From Bacteroidota bacterium (GTDB taxonomy: Bacteria; Bacteroidota; Bacteroidia; Bacteroidales; UBA1402): a stretch of DNA of 7,054 nt. The notes beneath the pieces are model-generated. The model saw only the letters and a list, made by a program, of their open reading frames with translations. It ran no database searches and was not told the origin of the DNA. Made by a program: the position numbers and the translations under genes. Of this stretch, positions 1-5,137 are shown piece by piece; within the stretch, counting starts at the first letter, position 1; each line of letters starts with the position of its first letter. The stretch is from assembly GCA_030706285.1 (NCBI GenBank), contig JAUZOU010000153.1:1-7054 (forward strand), read 5' to 3'.

Positions 1-227
1 GTTTTTTCGGCGTAGCCCTTCACATCCTTTTTCATCTGCTCGAATTTCTCAGAGATGTCATCAATGACTTCATCGAACTTTTCTGTTAAATCGTCTTTCA
101 GCTCTTTTCCCTTGCAGCTGATTTTCCGGCGAGTATTGACTCCTTTATCCGGGGCAAACAATACACCCAATAAGGCACCCGTGGCTACTCCGGCCAAAAG
201 GCCCAATAAAACTTTTCCTGTGCTCAT
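1..227 (-). CDS. YtxH domain-containing protein (partial, 3' end outside window)
   Basis: The reverse strand reads from an ATG at 227-225 without a stop to the window edge, giving 75 whole codons of a protein that begins MSTGKVLLGLLAGVATGALL. Residues 5-24 form a glycine/alanine-rich hydrophobic segment followed by LFAPDKG, then a basic TRRK turn and a charged helix rich in K, E and D. That order (Gly-rich membrane segment, FAP-x-x-G, basic turn, long amphipathic helix) is the hallmark of the YtxH family, small membrane-anchored proteins of unclear, possibly stress-related, role. YtxH proteins are usually about 70-130 residues, so most of the gene is probably here. No strong Shine-Dalgarno site precedes the ATG, as is common in Bacteroidetes. 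It is divergent from the pectate lyase gene and there is no reason to link the two functionally. Family assignment is fairly sure; the biological role is unknown. Confidence 0.85.
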   Translation of the reverse strand, partial: MSTGKVLLGLLAGVATGALLGVLFAPDKGVNTRRKISCKGKELKDDLTEKFDEVIDDISEKFEQMKKDVKGYAEK

Positions 228-295
228 ACGTTTGATAATTAGTAATTGTTTAATAATTATACCGGAATTCCAAAGAAATTAGCCCTGCTGCATGC

Positions 296-319
296 TGACA
301 CGATTTGAAACGTGTGTCA
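296..319. repeat. Inverted repeat (possible operator)
   Basis: ACACG at 298-302 pairs with CGTGT at 311-315 across an eight-base spacer, and the alternative arms TGACAC (296-301) and GTGTCA (314-319) also match exactly. It lies between divergent promoters and is not followed by a T-run, so a protein-binding site is more likely than a terminator. It could also be chance. Confidence 0.3.
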
Positions 320-492
320 ACGAATGGGTGACAGAACAAATAGAATCATCCGGTTAATTTAACTAGAATTTTTCAGCTATTCAAATTTTCTGTTGCCATT
401 TTTCAGACCAAAAAAATTGTTTTTTCCCTTGTAAACTGCAATAATTTAACGAAATGCATCAATTTATCTACATGCGTCTTTTTTCAAACTGA

Positions 493-500
493 TATATTTG
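493..500 (+). promoter_or_regulatory. Bacteroidetes -7 promoter element TAnnTTTG for the pectate lyase gene
   Basis: The sequence TATATTTG is an exact match to TAnnTTTG, the -7 element read by the housekeeping sigma factor (SigABfr type) of Bacteroidetes. It sits 23 bases before the first possible start (524) and 38 before the alternative start (539), which would place transcription initiation near 505 and leave a short leader. I see no clear TTG-type -33 element at the expected spacing. Confidence 0.55.
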
Positions 501-523
501 TGCCATAACCAGTTAAAAATCTA

Positions 524-2809
524 ATGCCAAGGCGATCTATGATTAAAAAAAGCCTCTTGTTTTTCGTTGCCTGTCTGATTTCCATGATGAATTTCGCACA
601 GCGGCCGGTGATCACTCATGCGGCCGGATGGCTGGAATCGGTTTATGTTACCTGGGAACCGATGGACAGTATACAGGCGTATCATGTTTACTACAGTGGC
701 GAAGGTATCACGGATAAGCGAATCGACGATCAGCTTATCCGAAGCTACAAAACCTGTGAGCGTGCCGATATCCCGGGCCTCAGGGCAGGAAATTATACCG
801 TCCGGGTCGTGCCTGTCATTTCGGGCAAGGAAGGAGAAGGCACGACGACCGATTCACTGATCGTGAAAGCGTATGATCGTACTGGTTATGCCTTTTGGAA
901 GGACAGGACGCCTGGGGCCTATCAGGCTGATGGGACGCCGAAAGACAGAGCGGTGGTGTTGTACATAACCGAAAAAACGAAGAATACCATTTCGCTGGAT
1001 GTTTCCGGGGCTAATGAGAATCCGTGTGCCGGGTTGCAAACCATTCTGGACGGTTTCAAGAAAGGAAAGGACACACGGCCGTTGATTATCCGGCTGGTGG
1101 GACAGATCACGGACTTGTCGTATATGTTGAACGGGGATGTGGTCGTTGAAAATGCCAACAATCCGTCGGGATACATAACGGTGGAAGGCGTCGGCAACGA
1201 TGCTGTAGCTTATGGCTGGGGCCTTCGCATAAAAAATGCATCGAATGTGGAAGTACGGAACATCGGTTTTATGAACTGCAACAGCAGTGAAGGCGATGAT
1301 GTCGGATTGCAACAAGGCAATGACCACGTGTGGGTTCATCAATGCGATTTCTTTTATGGAGAGGCTGGGAGCGATGCCGATCAGGTGAAAGGAGACGGGG
1401 CGCTTGACTGTAAAAAATCAACCTATGTCACGTTTTCCTACAACCATTTCTGGGATACGGGAAAGTCCAATTTGCTTGGATTGAGTGAAGGCACCACGGC
1501 CGGGCTGTTTATCACCTATCATCACAACTGGTACGATCACTCCGATTCGCGCCACCCGCGTGTGCGGTATTATTCCGCCCACGTGTACAACAATTATTAC
1601 GACGGCAATGCCAAGTACGGTGCTGGCTCCACGCTGGGATCGTCCGTTTTTGTCGAGGCCAATTATTTCCGCCATTGCAAATACCCCATGATGACGTCTA
1701 TGCAAGGTACCGATGTCTTTAACGAATCGACCCAGTCGAACGATTATGTCAATATGCCGACCTTTTCGAAAGAAGACGGAGGAACCATTAAGGCCTTCAA
1801 TAATGTCATGACCGGCCAGAAACGCTTTGTCCCTTACGGCAATGCCGGCTATCCGAATCCGACCGTCGATTTTGATGCGTATGTGGCAACCAGCCGGAAT
1901 GAGAAAGTGGACAGTGCCGTGGTTTCGTATCAGGGCAAACATACCTACAACAACTTTGATACCAACGATTCCCTGATGTATGCCTATACACCGGACAGTC
2001 CTGACGTCGCTAAAGAAAACGTCACAAAATATGCCGGACGCGTAGAAGGCGGAGACGTTAAATGGACGTTTGACAATGCCATTGATGATGAAGCAGATGC
2101 GGTGAACGCCGGACTGAAGGCAGCTCTTACAGGCTATCAAACCAGCCTGGTTTCAGTGCAGGGAGATAGTCTTGGCACAGGCGGGACCACACCGGATGAT
2201 CCGGGGCAGGGGGGCGATTCAACCAATGTGTACCTCCATAACTTCACCCTCTCGGGTAAGACCAGTGCCTTCTTTAGCATTACCGGCAATCTGTCCGATT
2301 CAAAAGGCACGGTTACCTATGCCGGACTGACACTGACTCAATGCCTTAAAATGGAAGCCGCTACAGTCATTTCGTTTACCACGACCAAACAAGCAACCTT
2401 GATTCTGGTTTTCAACGCCGGTTTCTCAGGAAAGATTTCAATCGACGGCACTTCCTACAATGCTGCTTCAGGCGTTTTGACGTTGGTCATTTCAGCCGGT
2501 AATCACAAAATCACCAAAACAGACTCGGCAAACCTCTATTACATCAGCCTGTCTAACGAGACGACTGGACTTTCTACCCAATGTGTGCCTGGATTGGCTG
2601 TGTTTCCCAATCCGGTCACTGACAAGCTAACCATTGTCTCCGATGCTGAAATTGACCGCGTAGAGATCTTCAATTTGGCAGGTGTATGGATGAAACGGGC
2701 AGCATCTGGCATCCGCTCTTTCGATTTGAGTGACCTGAAGCAGGGCCCTTATCTGATGACTGTGATAACTGCGCAAGGGGTGTTCAGACAGACGATCCTG
2801 AAAAAATAA
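524..2809 (+). CDS. Secreted pectate lyase (polysaccharide lyase family 1) with T9SS type A sorting domain
   Basis: This 761-residue protein should cleave pectate by Ca2+-dependent beta-elimination outside the cell. Residues 6-26 are a signal peptide ending NFAQ; about 28-116 form a fibronectin-III-like domain; about 160-450 the PL1 parallel beta-helix; 545-567 a Gly/Asp/Pro linker; about 568-677 a beta-sandwich of carbohydrate-binding type; about 689-761 a T9SS type A tail (FPNP start, KGPY-like KQGPYLM, QTILKK end). By recalled alignment to Bacillus PelA/Erwinia PelC, the Ca2+ ligands are D259, D291 and D295, the catalytic Arg is R343 in RHPRVR, and K314 and R348 are the usual basic partners, so it looks active. 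The conserved VWIDH motif reads VWVHQ (269-273). The start at 524 is open to question: ATG at 539 (MIKKSLLFF) has AAGG upstream and gives a cleaner signal peptide. No SusC/SusD or other sugar gene is adjacent in view. A pectin lyase specificity is less likely. Confidence 0.93.
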   Translation: MPRRSMIKKSLLFFVACLISMMNFAQRPVITHAAGWLESVYVTWEPMDSIQAYHVYYSGEGITDKRIDDQLIRSYKTCERADIPGLRAGNYTVRVVPVISGKEGEGTTTDSLIVKAYDRTGYAFWKDRTPGAYQADGTPKDRAVVLYITEKTKNTISLDVSGANENPCAGLQTILDGFKKGKDTRPLIIRLVGQITDLSYMLNGDVVVENANNPSGYITVEGVGNDAVAYGWGLRIKNASNVEVRNIGFMNCNSSEGDDVGLQQGNDHVWVHQCDFFYGEAGSDADQVKGDGALDCKKSTYVTFSYNHFWDTGKSNLLGLSEGTTAGLFITYHHNWYDHSDSRHPRVRYYSAHVYNNYYDGNAKYGAGSTLGSSVFVEANYFRHCKYPMMTSMQGTDVFNESTQSNDYVNMPTFSKEDGGTIKAFNNVMTGQKRFVPYGNAGYPNPTVDFDAYVATSRNEKVDSAVVSYQGKHTYNNFDTNDSLMYAYTPDSPDVAKENVTKYAGRVEGGDVKWTFDNAIDDEADAVNAGLKAALTGYQTSLVSVQGDSLGTGGTTPDDPGQGGDSTNVYLHNFTLSGKTSAFFSITGNLSDSKGTVTYAGLTLTQCLKMEAATVISFTTTKQATLILVFNAGFSGKISIDGTSYNAASGVLTLVISAGNHKITKTDSANLYYISLSNETTGLSTQCVPGLAVFPNPVTDKLTIVSDAEIDRVEIFNLAGVWMKRAASGIRSFDLSDLKQGPYLMTVITAQGVFRQTILKK

Positions 2810-2872
2810 GGCTTGCCAGATTGCGCCGGCCGATTTCTTCTGCTATTTAGCTGGAGTTGAATCTCTAAGGGT

Positions 2873-2901
2873 TGAATCCATCGCTGCTTGCTATGGATTC
2901 A
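2873..2901. repeat. 9-bp perfect stem-loop downstream of the pectate lyase gene
   Basis: TGAATCCAT (2873-2881) and ATGGATTCA (2893-2901) are exact reverse complements around an 11-base loop, with one possible additional T-G pair outside. It begins 64 bases after the stop codon and is followed by GGGGCTAG rather than a T-run, so it is not a standard intrinsic terminator. It could protect the mRNA 3' end, bind a regulator, or be incidental. Confidence 0.4.
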
Positions 2902-3050
2902 GGGGCTAGTGCTTGCTTTGGGCTCATATTTATTATTCATAAAGTGGTTCAATATCCCGACCCATGGGCCGGAAACATTGTCTATTCCATTTAATACTTC
3001 GGGGCTCGCCTTTGAGTTGTTTATTTGTTTAAAAATCGGATTGTAACTAT

Positions 3051-3074
3051 TATGCAATTAATAATAATTGCGTA
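3051..3074. repeat. AT-rich dyad upstream of the CHASE2 operon (possible operator)
   Basis: GCAATTA (3054-3060) and TAATTGC (3065-3071) are exact reverse complements around ATAA, and the symmetry continues outward for three more positions with one T-G pair. A further CAATTA follows at 3075-3080 in direct orientation. Symmetry of this size just upstream of an operon fits a dimeric repressor or activator site, but the AT richness raises the chance of coincidence. Confidence 0.35.
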
Positions 3075-3089
3075 CAATTAATTAACAGC

Positions 3090-3112
3090 CATAAAATAGT
3101 CGTATTTTTATG
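3090..3112. repeat. Second AT-rich stem-loop upstream of the CHASE2 operon
   Basis: CATAAAATA (3090-3098) pairs with TATTTTTATG (3103-3112) around GTCG with one bulged T. It lies about 50 bases before the chosen CHASE2 start, directly after the dyad at 3051-3074. It may be an mRNA leader hairpin or a binding site. Confidence 0.3.
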
Positions 3113-3164
3113 AGCTGGAAGTCCGGTGAAAGCGGTTGGTAACCTTTATTATCTATGTTGGGGC

Positions 3165-4313
3165 ATGAAGAATTGTAAGAATGAGTTAATGACCTTTTTT
3201 ATCAGGCCTTTGCTGATTGCGTTGATTGTCTGTGGCATATTGCTGCTGTTCAATATCAATCCGTTGGATCCTTCTGCCAGTTCATCCCGTAAGGTCGCCA
3301 CTTCCAATACGGTCGATACCTATTTCGCCATTGCCAACGAACCGGGGACCCTGCCTGTTGAGGTCGACTCCAATATCGTTCTGATCAAGGCGGATGCTTG
3401 TTCACGAGGTGATATCGCCCGTCTTCTCACTCAGGTAGCGAAAGCCAATCCTCGCGTTGTTGGCCTGGATGTCGTTTTCCCGGAGCCCAAACAGCAGACT
3501 GAGGATGAGGCCTTGGTCAATTCTCTGAAAAAGCTTAAAAATCAGCTGGTGGTCAGCTGTGTCCTTGGGGACGAGGACGAGAAAACTCATTTTCTGAATG
3601 CACGGCAAGGCAATTTTTTCGAAGGAAGACTACCTGACGTTGCCTGTGGGTGCATCAATCTAATGGAGTCGAAGACGCATATGGTCAATGAGTTCACGCC
3701 GTTTTTCAAACTGAACGACAAAGCGTCGTTCCCGTCGTTCGACCTTCAGATTGCCAGAATGGCAGATCCAGCAGCCATTGAATCTTTTCTCCGGAAACGG
3801 AAGGCGCCATCTTTTATCAATTTCCGTTCGCTGGATTTTGATACGTTGGAACCTGATGAGGCAGTCCGGCATCCGGAAATGCTTTATCATAAAATTGTCC
3901 TGATCGGTTCGCTAAATGAACCGGCGGATATGCACGCCACCCCGGTAGATGGAAAGATGAACGGGCTGGTTATCCATGCTTACACGATTTCGACCATTCT
4001 ATCCGGGCGCTCCATATCAGCCATGTCTGACGTTGGCCGTTGGGTTTTGACTGTTTTTATCCTGATTGTTTTTCTGGATATCATTGAACTGGTGGGACGG
4101 AAACTGAAAAAAGGCATGCGGCTCTTCATTGCTCTATGTGTCTTGCTTTCTGTCTGGTTTTTTACGATCATCGGATACATCATCTTCATCCGGTTCGATT
4201 ATGTGATCAATTTCTCGCCGGTTCGTCTGGCTGTGGCGATGGCCCCGGTTTTTGCTGATGCGTTTGCTGCGCTTGAAACAACGATTAAACAATTCAAAAA
4301 GAAAGGACGATGA
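3165..4313 (+). CDS. CHASE2 domain-containing membrane protein without output domain
   Basis: This 382-residue protein has an N-terminal transmembrane helix (about 12-30), an extracytoplasmic CHASE2 domain (about 37-282) and a C-terminal block of two to three hydrophobic helices (about 292-310, 319-341, 346-370) ending in a basic tail KKKGR. CHASE2 is a ligand-sensing domain normally joined after these helices to a histidine kinase, cyclase, GGDEF or protein kinase. Diagnostic stretches are VVGLDVVFPEP (98-108), KIVLIG (243-248), then D255, TPV (259-261) and GLVIHA (267-272). Here the protein stops after the membrane helices, so any signal must pass to a partner. I chose ATG 3165; a GTG at 3126 would add 13 residues without an obvious purpose, and ATG 3189 is also possible. 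Its stop overlaps the next gene's start by four bases (ATGA), showing translational coupling, and a CHAT protease gene lies opposite, just downstream. The ligand is unknown. Confidence 0.88.
   Translation: MKNCKNELMTFFIRPLLIALIVCGILLLFNINPLDPSASSSRKVATSNTVDTYFAIANEPGTLPVEVDSNIVLIKADACSRGDIARLLTQVAKANPRVVGLDVVFPEPKQQTEDEALVNSLKKLKNQLVVSCVLGDEDEKTHFLNARQGNFFEGRLPDVACGCINLMESKTHMVNEFTPFFKLNDKASFPSFDLQIARMADPAAIESFLRKRKAPSFINFRSLDFDTLEPDEAVRHPEMLYHKIVLIGSLNEPADMHATPVDGKMNGLVIHAYTISTILSGRSISAMSDVGRWVLTVFILIVFLDIIELVGRKLKKGMRLFIALCVLLSVWFFTIIGYIIFIRFDYVINFSPVRLAVAMAPVFADAFAALETTIKQFKKKGR
4301..4307 (+). promoter_or_regulatory. Shine-Dalgarno-like site for the coupled downstream gene
   Basis: GAAAGGA lies inside the last codons of the CHASE2 gene and ends two bases before the ATG at 4310. 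Few starts in this window have such a purine-rich site. With the ATGA overlap it supports translation of the second gene directly after the CHASE2 gene. Confidence 0.5.
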
Positions 4314-5095
4314 GAAAGCTACTTTTGTTGTTATTCGCAGGTGCTGTTTCCTGTCTGGCTTTTGCGCAGACCTACCGGGTCCGTGAGGTGAATGATGTAC
4401 TGAAAGCCGGATCAAAAGGGAAACTTTCTTCAATAGTCAAATGGGATTACCTTTCTTCAACGACCCGGATAACATCCAAAAAACAGACAGGAACACTGTC
4501 CATTTATGATTGCAGAACCCGCAGGTTGCTGACTCTGGAAATCAATGGCGGCTCCCGGCTCCTGTCTGACTATGTATCCGATCAGGATAAATCATTCGGT
4601 AGTGCCCTGATTGCCGTGATTCATTATATTCAGAAGGAATATAAACAGTTGGATGATGATCATTATCAGATGTTTCACACGAAAGGTGGTACTACAAGAG
4701 GACTTAGTTTATCTTCCTCCAATCCATTCCTGCATAAAAACAGCAAGGATTCGTCAGACTTGGTCATGATGATGCCTGATCTTAATCAGGCATCGGTTAG
4801 TCAGCTAGTCATCTCCAATCCTTTCCAGCAAGCCCGTTTTGCCTACGTGTTGATGCAGACGCCCTCTGATACCACCTTCTTGCCTCTATTCGGTAACGAT
4901 TGCGCCTTGCCTGTACCTCCCGGTGAAAAGAAAACGTCGACCGGACTGTTTTTTACAGAATCGGATTTCAAACAGGGTTTCAGACTCAGTTTACTTTGGA
5001 GTAACTACCTGCTGTCGAAAGAGGATTGCCAGCTGGTACTTGAAACCAAACGTTCGTTATTGGCGAATTGTATCTGGCTGGATTACCGGCCATGA
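4310..5095 (+). CDS. Exported protein of unknown function, coupled to CHASE2
   Basis: I do not recognise this 261-residue protein. It starts with a clear export signal (residues 1-20, MRKLLLLLF to CLAFAQ), probably cleaved by signal peptidase I near AFAQ; C15 in AVSC is a poor lipobox, so a lipoprotein is possible but less likely. Residues 22-90 look like an all-beta domain (VREVNDVLKAG, WDYLSSTTRI, GTLSIYD, RRLLTLEINGG), resembling the FecR-like pattern of a short beta domain with glycine-rich turns; this is a visual comparison only. A polar, serine-rich stretch follows (about 125-150), then a second part (about 150-261) with FAYVLMQTPSDTTFLPLFG and LSLLWSNYLLSKEDC. No catalytic motif or membrane helix is seen after the signal. 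The start overlaps the CHASE2 stop by four bases and has a good ribosome binding site, so the two are likely made together and may meet in the periplasm. It ends 42 bases from the convergent CHAT gene. Confidence 0.85.
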   Translation: MRKLLLLLFAGAVSCLAFAQTYRVREVNDVLKAGSKGKLSSIVKWDYLSSTTRITSKKQTGTLSIYDCRTRRLLTLEINGGSRLLSDYVSDQDKSFGSALIAVIHYIQKEYKQLDDDHYQMFHTKGGTTRGLSLSSSNPFLHKNSKDSSDLVMMMPDLNQASVSQLVISNPFQQARFAYVLMQTPSDTTFLPLFGNDCALPVPPGEKKTSTGLFFTESDFKQGFRLSLLWSNYLLSKEDCQLVLETKRSLLANCIWLDYRP

Positions 5096-5109
5096 TGCAC
5101 ATTACCGGC
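5082..5109. repeat. Short direct repeat across the convergent gene junction
   Basis: ATTACCGGC occurs at 5082-5090 and again at 5101-5109, each followed by one base and ATG, with a 19-base period. The first copy lies in the last codons of the exported-protein gene and the second after its stop. The remaining 42-base junction (5096-5137) holds no convincing hairpin terminator for either gene. Confidence 0.35.
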
Positions 5110-5137
5110 TATGCTCTCAAAAACGGATGACGACAAG

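Larger units (their letters stand above)
228..523. other. Divergent intergenic region between YtxH gene and pectate lyase gene
   Basis: This AT-rich stretch separates two divergently transcribed genes, so it should carry both promoters. It contains a TAnnTTTG element for the rightward gene (493-500), a dyad at 296-319, a nine-base direct repeat ATTTTTCAG at 368-376 and 398-406 (starts 30 bases apart), and an A-tract/T-tract dyad at 410-425. I searched for a leftward TAnnTTTG (CAAAnnTA on this strand) for the YtxH gene and did not find one. I see no convincing gene or structured RNA here. Confidence 0.6.
2810..3164. other. Intergenic region with stem-loops, no gene seen
   Basis: This gap of 355 bases separates the pectate lyase gene from the CHASE2 operon. 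It contains a 9-bp perfect stem-loop (2873-2901), a GTTGAATC direct repeat (2856-2863 and 2871-2878), and two AT-rich dyads close to the downstream gene (3051-3074 and 3090-3112). I found no exact TAnnTTTG promoter; TTTATTTG at 3020-3027 differs at one position and is the best candidate. No classical GC-stem plus T-run terminator is visible after the pectate lyase stop. No credible open reading frame or RNA gene was found. Confidence 0.55.

Noticed and set aside
55..282. 75-residue plus-strand reading frame at the left edge
   Set aside because: It lies opposite the YtxH frame, which reads convincingly on the minus strand; this frame's protein is serine/threonine-rich and resembles nothing known.
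410..425. A-tract/T-tract dyad considered as an intrinsic terminator
   Set aside because: The stem would be only A-T pairs with no GC core, and no gene ends nearby: both flanking genes point away from it.
854..1342. 162-residue minus-strand open frame
   Set aside because: It lies fully inside the pectate lyase gene, whose conserved motifs are coded here on the other strand; no family resemblance or ribosome binding site.
1418..2140. 240-residue minus-strand open frame
   Set aside because: Long, but fully antisense to the PL1 catalytic region. Its repetitive I/V/H/G composition is what the reverse complement of beta-helix codons gives, with no recognisable domain.
3110..3142. Ten-codon frame (MSWKSGESGW) in the leader of the CHASE2 gene
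   Set aside because: It could be a leader peptide, but it has no ribosome binding site, no run of regulatory codons and no terminator/antiterminator pair after it.
4134..4433. 99-residue minus-strand frame spanning the CHASE2/exported-protein overlap
   Set aside because: Antisense to two well-supported coupled genes; highly basic protein with no recognisable features.
5096..5137. Convergent junction considered as a bidirectional terminator
   Set aside because: No stem with a usable GC core and no flanking T/A runs could be found in the 42 bases.
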